Part shown: one piece after another, positions 51,478 through 61,499 of the stretch
Layout of the letters: each line of letters opens with the position of its first letter
How positions within the stretch are numbered: the first letter of the stretch is position 1
DNA from: Asterias rubens
Taxonomy: Eukaryota > Echinodermata > Asteroidea > Forcipulatida > Asteriidae
Direction: 5' to 3'
Length of the DNA stretch: 64,000 bases
Assembly (NCBI RefSeq): GCF_902459465.1
Contig: NC_047083.1
Location: 3,778,523 to 3,842,522 of the forward strand
Translations under genes and position numbers: made by a program
Notes under the pieces: generated by a model
Seen by the model: the letters and a program-made list of their open reading frames with translations, nothing else
Database searches by the model: none
What the model was told of the DNA's origin: nothing

Positions 51478-54400
51478 ATGGCTGCCTCCAGTAGAAATTT
51501 GTTGTCCTGGGTAAGTTGAAATAAAATCTTTAAAACAATCCTTAAATGTCTCTACTTCAAGTCGCAATTTGTCAGTTGGCTGGAGGTACTGCTGATTATT
51601 AACCATTAATTAATATTTGCTGATAACAGTACGATTATCAGCAAGCATAACTGAGTAATTGGCTGTTTTTGTAACTCAAAAAGTGAGCAGCTGTAATTTG
51701 CTGTACTAAGTATTATACGCGCATGCTGAGCAGCTGAGCTGCTGAGCTGTTCAACAAAAACAACAAGCCATATTTTTTGACAGCTTTTGTGCCAACTGTG
51801 CAACCGTATTTCGAACAATACAATAGTAAAAATCAATGACGTTTTCTTATTTGTGACATTTGAACAGTGTTTATATAGCATGTATTATTTTATGTTGCTT
51901 GCTAAAATTTGCATAATATTAATATTGGATGATTTTTTGTGTGTACAAAATAGTAATACAATTTTTACAATAGAAAACTAAACAAGCAAGATGCCCCTCT
52001 CTAGCCCCGCCCCCTCCATCACACAAGTATACACATATTTTTTAATAAAAACAAATCGGGCGATGGTCAGAACATTATACAGAACATGGAGGTAGAATTA
52101 GCCATGGTCAGAACCCGCCAAACTGGGGATACAAATATTGAGCTAGTAACACTAGCACTAGCAGTTGCACTAGCAGCCAATCTCTCTCATTTCCAAATTC
52201 CATACACAAACATTGGTTTGTTAATGTTATTTAATTGTAATATAATAGTATTGTTATGATTTTCACAAATCAATAAATTGACCTCAGTCAGACTGTCTTT
52301 TATAGGATAGAGTAGATGTAATCTCATAAAGTTCATATTCTATTTCTAACTAGTCTTGTCGATTATTGCAAAAACAGTGGTTAGCTTGGTAGGATTCAAA
52401 CCCATGACCTTGTAATTGCAAGTCAAGCAGTCTAACCACTGGACCACATATAGGTTGATAAGCTGTATGCAAACAGTGGCCAGCAAACTGGAGACGTCTC
52501 TACTACTACTACTAACTAGTTATCCAGAGCAAATTATAAGTTATATGTTTTGATTGTTATTTGTTTTTACAGGGGGCAAATAGCTTTGGGCAGTTGGCAT
52601 TGGGTCATAACAGGGACTGCCTCATTCCAGAAGTCATTGTGCATCCCCCAGAGGGTGTAACAGCAGTCGCTGGAGGAGCAGGACACACTGCCTTATTGAC
52701 GAGTGAGTTAACAAGCACAATTTCATAGAGCTGCTAAGCACAAAAATTTGCTTAGCATGAAATTTCTTCGCTGATAAAAACAGGATTACCAGCCAAATTT
52801 CCATTTGGCGCATTAATTGCTCGTTACTGCTATTCACCTGATGTTTGCGTATTCTGAAAATCATGTGAAAATTTGATTGGTAATCCTGTTTTTTATCAAG
52901 GCAAAAATTTCATGCTAAGCATATTTTTGTGCTTAGCAGCTCTATGAAATTGGGCCCTGCAGGTATCCAACCTCATTCCAATAGACGATGTGACCTATGT
53001 TTACATACATTCAAACTGCCCTCCGTTGACAAAACACTGTATACGTCATGTTTCGCTGGGCAAAAAGGATTGCCTACACTTTCTAGCTGGCTGCCAAAAC
53101 ACAGAGGTTCTGCCTGGCGGTATGCGCACAAATCGTGTTATGGTTTTTGCGTGACGCCAGAGGTCACATCGTCTATATTGACTCATCAGGCTGGTGTTTA
53201 TATCTGGTTTTTCCTTGGCCAAATAATACTTATAGTAATATTAGTGGCTTCTTATTACATGATAGCGCTCCTTTCTGTCACTCAGTGACACTCGAGGCGC
53301 TTCAACTGCTGTAGGTAGTCAACATCATTCCAATATGGCTAATCAGGCTGGTGTTAATGGGTGACTTCAATTAGCTTCCCCCGGGTCGACCCCACGATGC
53401 TCACTTGGGTGAGCCCCTGACAAGAGCTAATCGAACGAAAACTCACCCTCTCGTGGTGTAGTCGTGCACCTGGGGCCAGACCCAAGTGACCCACTCCGCA
53501 AGCAGGGAACTTGGGGCTGACCCGAGTGAGCCCCTGTAATGAGGTTTAAAGCTGATCGAACGTACCGTGGCAGACCGGGGTCGAACCAGGAAAGCTAACG
53601 CATCCTATATCTGGTTTCCACCTCTTATATCCGTCACTCAGTGGCGCTCAAGGCACTTCAACATTCAGTGTACTCCTGCAACGCATGTGCGGGGCTATGT
53701 TTGTATTATACGACCTACTCCTTTTCAGAGTATCCTGTTATGGTTTACGAGTTGCTGTGGCACAATATGCAGCCAATCAAACCATGAACACGTGGGTGAA
53801 CCCCTTCTCTTGTCGATAAGGGCACTGGGTTATTTTAAGTGCGTTACACAACACACAGGACGAAGCATACATGTAATGGTTAAGTGTCTTGATTAAAGCC
53901 ATTATACACTTTCGGTAAACAGTATTGTCCAAGTCCCACACTTCGTGTATCACAACTAATATATAAAATAACAAACCTGTGAGAATTTAGGTTCAATCGG
54001 TCATCGGAGTCGGGAGAAAATAACGGGAAAACCCATTCTTGTTTCCGCGCGTTTTGCCGTGTCATGACATGTGTTTAAAATAAATCCGTAATTCTCGCTA
54101 ACGAGAATTTATATTGTTTTAATGTTTTCTCAAAAAGTAAAGCATTTCATGGAACAATATTTCAAGAGAAGTCTTTCACCATTACCTTCTGTAAACCCTT
54201 TAAATTATTTGTAAATCTGTGAACTTTTTTTTTTTTTCCTGTACCGAAAGGGTATAATGTCATGACTTGGATTCTATAAAAGCTGATTCTATTTTCTTGT
54301 TTTGAATTTTTTGCATGACAGATAAAGGTAAAGTCTTCATGTGTGGCAGTAACTTCAAAGGCCAGCTTGGTTTAGGCCACACGCAAAATATGTACAGACT

Positions 54401-57400
54401 CGTTGAGGTGCCAGAGGTTCCGTTTGTTACTAAGATAGCGTGTGGCTGGGATCACACTCTAGCAATAACAGGTGAGGGTTTTGATTGATTTGTTTGTTTA
54501 TTTATTTATTTGTTTATTGATAATTATCAACAGTAGTTAAAGGCACTGGACACTATTGGTGTGTTTATGCGCATGCCCATCGTGTTTTTGGCCAAAGCGG
54601 AAGGAAATTTTGGTCTTGTTAGGGTCGGGTAATGGGAGACTTTCTGGGACGATAGAGGGCAGCAGACTTACCGGGTAAATCCATTGTTCTCAGAATTATG
54701 CGCATGTTCAGAACTACGTAAACAATGGAAATTTACCCGGTATGTCTGCTGCCACCTAGCGTTGGAAAGTCTCCTATTATCTATCATGTTTTAGGAATCT
54801 CTATGAGGGAAAATGTTTTCCTCTTTGAAGTGACTTTGACCAGGGGTCGATTTCACAAAGAGTTAGGACTAGTTCGAACTTAGGACTAGTCCTAGGAGAT
54901 ACACAAATTGCATGGATAGTCCTAAGTTAGGAGGAGTAACTGGTCCTAACTCGAGATAAGACTAGTCCTAACTCTTTGTGAAGCCACCCCAGGGTGTTTT
55001 TCCATAAGTGCCTGTGCCTCTTTATCAAGTTAGTTGCGTGTCATTACCTAAGAGCACCAAATTCAAACTGTGGTGTTTCTAATCAGCAGTCGTGACAAGC
55101 GTGTTTTTAAGCAAGGCACTTAAAGGCACTGGACACTATTGGTAATTACTCAAAATAATTGTTAGCATAAAAGCTTACTTGGTAACAAGCAATGGAGAGC
55201 GGTTGATAGTATAAAACATTGTGGGAAACGGCTCCATCTGGTGTAACGTAGTTTTCGAGAAAGAAGTAATTTTCCACGGATTCGATTTTGAAACCTAAGA
55301 ATTAGATTTTGAGGTCTCGAAATCAAGCATCTGAAAGCACACAACTCCGTGTGACAAAGGTGTTTTTTTTTCACAGGACTCGGGAAAGTACTGAGTATAC
55401 AGTGCTAACACACATCGGTGCATGGGTAAAAAAAACAATTAATATTCTTTATCCCTGATGCAAATTTAACATCAAAATGTGAGAATTGGCTCCGTCTGAA
55501 GTAACATAATTTTCGAGAAAGAAGTAATTTTCTACTAAAATATTTGATATTGTGATTTTCCAGATGCAGGAAGTTTGTACTCCTGGGGCTCCAATATGTT
55601 TGGTCAACTTGCCCACACGACAAATTGTCCTGCCAGAATAGGTGTAAGTTTTCCAAATCCTCAAAATTTCCTTCATCCTTCAAATTTTCTTTAATGCCAC
55701 ACAATGATGTCTAAAATGTTAAAGGCAGTGGACACTATTGGTAATCAATCAAAATAATTATTAGCATTTAAAACCTTACTTGATTATGAGTAATGGTTGA
55801 TGGTATAAAACATTGTGAGAAGCGGCTCCCTCTGAAGTGACGTAGTTTACGAGAAATAAGTAATTTTCCATGAATTTGATTTCGAGACCTCAAGTTTAGA
55901 ATTTGAGGTCTCAAAATCAAGCATCTGAAAGCACACAACTTCGTGTGACAAGGGTGTTTCTTCTTTCATTATTATCTTGCAACTTTGATGACCAATTGAG
56001 CTCAAATTTTCACAGGTTTGTTATTTTATGCATATGTTGAGATACACCATGGGAGAAGACTTGTCTTTGACAATTACCAATAGTGTCTTTTGTGTTTAAA
56101 TGATAGATCTCCTAAGCCTGAAACTAATTTACTCAAGAAATTTGTTGCCATAGAAACACACTCGGAAACAAGCAGTGGGGAGCTGTTGATAGTATAAAAC
56201 ATTATGAGAAACGGCTCCCTCTGAAGTACAAAGTTTTTGAGAAAGGGGTAATTTCTTATCCAAATAATAAAAGACTTCAAGCCTACAGCCTTTTACTAAG
56301 CATCTGAAAGCACACAAAGTGGTGCAACAAGGATATTTTTTCTTTGATTATTCTCTTGCAACTTTGATGACAAATTGAGTCAAAATTTTCACAGAGTTGT
56401 TTTTGTATGCATATGATATGTTGGGATACACCAAGTGAGAATACTGGTCGTTGATAATTACCAAACGTGTCCAGTGCCTTTAAGTCCGACACTTTACCCC
56501 ACTTAGGTTTCTTACAGTATTCTAATTCCATATTATTTTGCAGGAATTTCCCCCAGGTTATAAGATTACAGATATTGCCGCTGGTCTCAGGCATTCACTG
56601 GCCGTAACGGAAAATGGCCAGGTCTGGTCGTGGGGGAGTGGATCCAAAGGTCAACTTGGAAGGCTCGAGACCCAGACAGGAGGTCAAGGGTCAGTGGGTC
56701 AGACGCCAGAGAGGTCAAATAAACCTGAAAGAGGTAAGCACATGGAAACCATTTTTACGAAGACCCACATTTTCCAATTGCTTGATTGAGATTTACCTTT
56801 TTTCATTGTGCTTGGCTTAAAACTGTAAAACTGCAATGGAGAGCTGTTGATAGTATAAAACTTTGTGAAGAAAGGCTCCCTCTGAAGTCACGTAGTTTTT
56901 GAGAAAGATATGTCATTTTCCACTTAAATATTTGATTTTGATTTCAAGACCTCAAAATTTGCTTTTGAGGTCCCGAAATCAAGTATCTGCAACTTCATGT
57001 GACAAGGGTGTTTTTCTTCCATTTTTATCTTGCATTCGAGGACCAATTGAGTTGAAATTTTCACAGGTTTGTTATTTTGTGCATATATTGAGATACACCA
57101 AGTGAGAAGACTGGTCTTTGACAATTACAACTAGTGTCCAGTGTCTTTAAGCTATGGTTTTCATTTTAAAGACCTATCGTTCGTTGACTAACTAGTGTCT
57201 TTTATATTGGCTAATTGCCATAGTAATTAGTCAAAGATAACAGTCTCTTCATAAAACCTAAAAGTGAGATGTCCTGCTTAAACACCCTACTGCATATCAT
57301 GTTTTTACATTGGAAAAGGGCGTGTATATTACGTGAAACGCAAAATGCAGCTATCAAGATAATGGCCCCTGCCTATAAAATAGTAATTGTCATTTAAAAG

Positions 57401-60400
57401 TTGGGTGGATCTTTGTGACAATGGTGACAACATGAAGTTTGATGTATATTTAGCTTGTGGTAACGCCATGTGTATCTACTTGCGGGGTGATTATGTTCCT
57501 TACAGAACTTGACTTGCTATATATTCTACTGCTGCTGAATGGATTTTTCGGAATTAGGGAGAGACTTCTCAGTTCTGCAAAAGAACTATCCTGCTTATTA
57601 AAGGAACACGTTGCCTTGGATCGGACGAGTTGGTCTATAAAAAGCATTTGTAACCGCTTGTTAGAAAATGCATAAGATTGTAAAGATGTTTTAAAAGTAG
57701 AATACAATGATTCACACAAATTTGCTTCCAAATTGCGTGGTTTACCTCATACTTTGCGAACTGACACGGTCGGCCATTTATGTGAGTAAAAAATTTGACT
57801 CGCATAAATGGCCGACCGTGTTAGTCAAACGAGTTAAAAGGAAAACCGTGCAACTTTGAGGCATGTTTGTGTGGATCATTGTATTAAAATACAACATCTT
57901 TCTAACCACATGCATTTTATAACAAACGGAGACAAACGCTTTTCAAAGACCAACTCGACTGTTCCAAGGCAAAGTGTTCCTTAAGTACTACCCGGGCGGA
58001 ATGTAGACAATTTGCGGGGCTACTACTTTTGCTTTAGTGGATCGCGTGGACTTCTCATTATACTCCTCTCTTAATTATGCATGACGTCATAATTCTTACC
58101 CAAAATGAGGCTATGGGCACACGTTCCCCATCACGTGCAGTGGCTGCGCCCATCGCCTCGTTTTGAGTTAGCATTGTGACGTACCTCATGCATAAATATT
58201 AAGAGAGGCGTATTACCTTCACTGTTGCAGAATGAGTTCCTAATTGGTCTCAACGTTACGACTGGCCTGCTCTAGTTGAAACTTAGGGATAAGCTTGGGC
58301 GATATCAAATTATTTTATTCACGATATATCGCAGATAATATATCGCGATATTCGATATAATCGCGATTAATTAAATTTGACATCATCAGTCTTCAAACTC
58401 CCAGTGAAAGTTGTAGAAGAGACAGTCATAGCATAAGAGAGGTGTTATACAATGTAATGACCTATTCTTCTGGTTTTACTCCGCTAGGAAATACATCGCG
58501 ATATTGCGATACTTAATCGATATCACGATATATCGCGATATATCGCAATATATCGATATTTCGATTTAAAGCAAATCGAACCGAAATCGTTTCCAAATTA
58601 ATATCGCGATATTCGATAATATCGTGATATCGCCCAAGCTTACTTGGGGAGACTGAAAAGTGTGAGATATGTTGGCACAGAGTTTGATCAACCGTTAGCT
58701 GACCTGATACATCATTGATGCAGAAGTTTGCAAATTGTGTCTCCTTAAAACGTTTATATTTGGAACAAAAAACTGCGAAGACACAATTTACATAATAATG
58801 TTTTACTGATATCTAAGTCTGACTAAGTTTTGATTTTGATTTTTAGTGGACTTTGGTGAAGAAGAGGTGAAGATTGTGCAAGCTGCCGCTGGGGCAAACC
58901 ACAGCGTCGCATTATCAGGTAAGTGTTTATGTACTGTATATCGCTATAGTACCTTTCGATTCATTCAACACGTGATTTCATACTACTTTATCCATGTTGT
59001 CACTCCCTAACCCCCATTTGGGTCCCTCTACACACCTTGCCAAACACTCCCTAACCCCCATTCGGGTCCCTCTACACACCCTGCCAAACACTCCCTAACC
59101 CCCATTCGGGTCCCTCTACACACCCTGCAAAACACTCCCTAACCCCCCATTCGGGTCCCTCTACACACCTTGCCAAACACTCCCTAACCCCCATCGGGTC
59201 CCTCTACACACCTTGCCAAACACTCCCTAACCCCCATTCGGGTCCCTCTACACACCCTGCAAAACACTCCCTAACCCCCATTCGGGTCCCTCTACACACC
59301 CTGCAAAACACTCCCTAACCCCCATTCGGGTCCCTCTACACACCTTGCCAAACACTCCCTAACCCCAATTCGGGTCCCTCTACACACCCTGCCAACCAAT
59401 CCCTAACCCCCATTCTGGTCCCTCCACACACCTTGCCAAATGATAAAGAATACAACGAGGGATTTTGTTGCATGCCATTGTGCAGGCATGTTATGTTGTT
59501 TGTGTGGGATAATCATCACAAAGGGCGCTAGTTTTTTAGTGTTGTATTCTGCCCTCTGAAACTTCCTGAATTATTGCCCAGATGTACTTCTGATAGTCCT
59601 GACATGTATGTGTAATTCGTCAAGGGCAACCCTTGCACACTAGTGAGTTATTTAAATTATTAAAATAGTGCCCTCTGTGGGTAAAAACTTTAATCCTGTA
59701 CACAAACCCTATTGGGAAATTAGTGCACAAAGGAGTGGGGAAGTTAGTGGACTATTTTGTTTTGCTTTCTTTTTTTGAATCGTTTTCCCTCAGATTTCAA
59801 GTAGTTGAAGTTATTAAACAAACGTGGAAACATTAAAATGATTTGTAGGATTTAAAACTGTGCATGGTGGAAATACGATATGGAAAGGTTTGCAGTAGCA
59901 CCATGTAATGAGTATCTCTAAATGAGTTGGTGTGTTTCTGAAAAGAACGGTTGGTTTCAACTCGACGTTTCGATCAGTATGCTGTGATCGTCTTCTGGAG
60001 AAAGATGGACTATTATGCTGCATGCTGCTTAGCACTTTGGAGGCGGATTCAATTGATTACTATTATGTACGTGAAAAATTTCCCTCATGAACTTTTTTGT
60101 TTTTGTTGCTGTAGATGAAGGACTTTTATATGTCTGGGGAGAAAACAAACGTGGGCAGCTCGGAGTGGAGCCTTCTGGCGAGACTGGAGGCAAGAAGGAC
60201 ATCATACCCAAGCCTAAGTGTTTAAGTAGGGAGCTGTTTGGTGGTAGATCGGTCTCAAGGATTCACTCCGGATGGACGCATATGGTAGCAATCTTAGGTA
60301 AGTTGACAGTGTAGAGCCTTAAAGGGAACATATACCTTTGATTTTTGAAACTGTTCAATTGTTTTAAAGGCACTGGACACTATTCAGCTATTGGTAATTA

Positions 60401-61417
60401 CTCAAAATAATTGTTAGCATTAAGGCGAAGTTGGTAACGAGCAATGGAGAGCTGTTGATAGTATAAAACATTGTGAGAAACGGCTCCCTCGGCTCCCTTT
60501 GAGGTATCAATGTTTTTGAGACACTTGCACTTGTCCTAGATGGCCAGAGTACTTGTACCCAAGAACCACTCGGCCACCCTATCACTTGTCAGGACCTGAT
60601 ACATCACACTCAAAAGTACTGGACTACAATTTTGTTAACCGGAGCCGTAGCGCAGACCGCGCAATGAGAGCCAATTGAACGGGGTTGTTGCCTTAAGAGA
60701 TATGGCTGGGATTGTAGTATTCTTCGGTCACCCTCGTACTCGACATTACTTGGTACTTAAAGGCAGTGGACACTATTGGTAATTACTCAAAATAATCATT
60801 AGCAAAAAACCTTACTTGGTAACGAGTAATGGGGAGAGGTTGATAGTATAAAACATTGTGAGAAACGGCTCCTTCTGAAGTGAGGTAGTGTTCAAGAAAG
60901 ACAAATAATTTTCTGCAAATTTTGATTTTGAGACCTCAGATTTTGAATTTGAGGTCTCGAATTCAAGCATCTGAAAGCCCACAATTTTGTGTGATAAGGT
61001 GTTTGTTATTTCAATATTATCTCGCAACTTCATCAACCAATTAAGCTCAAATTGAGTTTTATTTTTTGCATATGTTGAGATACAATGACACTAAGTGAGA
61101 AGACTGGTCTTTGACAATTACCAATAGTGACTATTGTCTTTAACTGAAAAGTACTCAAATGTAACACTCGTAGCATCACACACAAGCAGACATCATAATG
61201 ATTTTAATTTGGTATCATTGTGTGAAACACAGATGACCGTACCGTGGTCTCATGGGGGCGTAATGATTACGGCCAGCTCGGACGGCTAACCGAGTCCGAG
61301 GGAAGTGATGAAGCTGAAGAGGAGGAAGTAGACGCTAGCGGGGACAGTGCAGCGCGGAGTACCAGCAAGAATAGCTGTGTCCCGGAGGAAGTGCCGCTAC
61401 TCAAGAATTGCACTCAG
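51478..61417 (+). CDS. SERGEF: Secretion-regulating guanine nucleotide exchange factor (RCC1-repeat), 3' end outside window
   Basis: SERGEF (DelGEF) is an RCC1-fold beta-propeller protein linked in human to exocyst component SEC5 and secretion. Eight exons are visible: 51478-51510, 52573-52702, 54322-54471, 55564-55643, 56544-56733, 58847-58918, 60115-60297 and 61233-61417 (341 codons; human about 458). All junctions keep frame. Blade signatures appear in order: SWGANSFGQLALGH, CGSNFKGQLGLGH with CGWDHTLAIT, SWGSNMFGQLA with AAGLRHSLAV, SWGSGSKGQLG with AAGANHSVALS, VWGENKRGQLG with HSGWTHMVAI, and SWGRNDYGQLG followed by an acidic insert. These align to human SERGEF at WGANSYGQLGLGH, ACGWDFTIML, IAAGLRHAVA, WSGWTHLVA and WGRADYGQLGR. 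The final blade should lie beyond the right edge. An out-of-frame ATG sits 8 nt before the start, which itself has the better context (AACATGG). Confidence 0.93.
52378..52452 (-). repeat. tRNA-like SINE head in SERGEF intron 1
   Basis: On the minus strand GTGGTCCAGTGGTTAGACTG (A box) and ATGGGTTTGAATCCTACC (B box). A matching B-box fragment with GCTAACC is at ~48735-48770. Confidence 0.5.
52722..52958. mobile_element. C MITE copy 2
   Basis: CATAGAGCTGCTAAGCACAA left and TTGTGCTTAGCAGCTCTATG right; inner AAACAGGATTACC / GGTAATCCTGTTT arms. Confidence 0.7.
53370..53605. mobile_element. MITE related to that at 15346 (TTAGCTTCCC ends)
   Basis: ATTAGCTTCCCCCGGGTCGA on the left and ACCGGGGTCGAACCAGGAAA then GCTAACG on the right. 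Interior GTGAGCCCCTGA and CGAACGTACCG are shared with 15346-15561. Confidence 0.55.
53894..54260. mobile_element. F3 MITE copy in SERGEF intron 2
   Basis: TTAAAGCCATTATACACTTTC on the left, CCGAAAGGGTATAATG on the right. Confidence 0.7.
54630..54782. mobile_element. H MITE copy 2
   Basis: GGCAGCAGACTTACCGGGTA and TACCCGGTATGTCTGCTGCC arms; ends AATGGGAGACTTTC / GAAAGTCTCCTATT. Confidence 0.65.
54843..54993. mobile_element. G element copy in SERGEF intron 3
   Basis: GGGGTCGATTTCACAAAGAG left, ACTCTTTGTGAAGCCACCCC right, TAGGACTAGT motifs within. Confidence 0.7.
55121..55375. mobile_element. T1 MITE, partial
   Basis: TTAAAGGCACTGGACACTATT start; broken near GTGACAAAGGTGTTTTTTTT, where a SINE fragment (CACAGGACTCGGGAAAGTAC) begins. 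Confidence 0.65.
55720..56098. mobile_element. T1 MITE copy in SERGEF intron 4
   Basis: TTAAAGGCAGTGGACACTATT to CCAATAGTGTCTTTTGTGTTT; hairpin intact. Confidence 0.75.
56099..56485. mobile_element. T1-like MITE, diverged subfamily
   Basis: CGGCTCCCTCTGAAGTACAA, AAAGACTTCAAGCC hairpin, ACACCAAGTGAGAATACTGG and ACCAAACGTGTCCAGTGCC right end. It lies immediately beside the previous copy and ~60 bp before exon 5. Confidence 0.6.
56833..57152. mobile_element. T1 MITE copy lacking its left end
   Basis: Starts at GCAATGGAGAGCTGTTGATA; ends CTAGTGTCCAGTGTCTTTAA. Confidence 0.65.
57598..57983. mobile_element. P palindromic MITE copy inserted in W
   Basis: TTAAAGGAACACGTTGCC left, AAAGTGTTCCTTAA right, flanked by TTAA at the point where uninterrupted W copies have a single TTAA. 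Confidence 0.85.
58056..58212. mobile_element. MITE-B copy 2 inserted in W
   Basis: CTCCTCTCTTAATTATGCAT left and ATGCATAAATATTAAGAGAG then GCG right; same interior as 5308-5465. Confidence 0.7.
58289..58645. mobile_element. R MITE copy 2
   Basis: ATAAGCTTGGGCGATATC left and GATATCGCCCAAGCTTAC right, opposite in direction to 24092-24452. Ends 200 bp before SERGEF exon 6. Confidence 0.75.
59003..59440 (+). repeat. 44-bp minisatellite, about ten units
   Basis: The unit holds CACTCCCTAACCCCCATTCG, GGTCCCTCTACACACC and TTGCCAAA or CTGCAAAA. The period is ~44-45 bp with few differences between units. It lies in SERGEF intron 6. Confidence 0.85.
60366..60500. mobile_element. T1 MITE, partial, directly after SERGEF exon 7
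   Basis: TTAAAGGCACTGGACACTATT with a small internal duplication (CAGCTATTGG), broken after CGGCTCCCTCGGCTCCCTTT. Confidence 0.6.
60759..61143. mobile_element. T1 MITE copy, complete
   Basis: CTTAAAGGCAGTGGACACTA to CCAATAGTGACTATTGTCTT followed by TAA. It ends 89 bp before SERGEF exon 8. Confidence 0.75.
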
Positions 61418-61499
61418 GTATTGTAATATTTTATTTGGTAATTTGCAATTAAAGATGTTTAATTTGAATCGGGGATAAGGAATTTTAATTTTGGTTTGA

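Larger units (their letters stand above)
57448..58270 (+). mobile_element. W repeat hosting two inserted MITEs
   Basis: W sequence at 57448-57597 (GTGGTAACGCCATGTGTATC, TTCTGCAAAAGAACTATCCT), resumes at 57984-58055 (GTACTACCCGGGCGGAATGT) and again at ~58213-58270 (GCAGAATGAGTTCC, TGGTCTCAACGTTACGACTG). The gaps are exactly a P element and a MITE-B element. Confidence 0.7.

Noticed and set aside
55405-56594. Several overlapping minus-strand ORFs of 60-100 codons
   Set aside because: They lie in T1 repeats and across SERGEF exons in antisense. The same peptides recur wherever T1 occurs.
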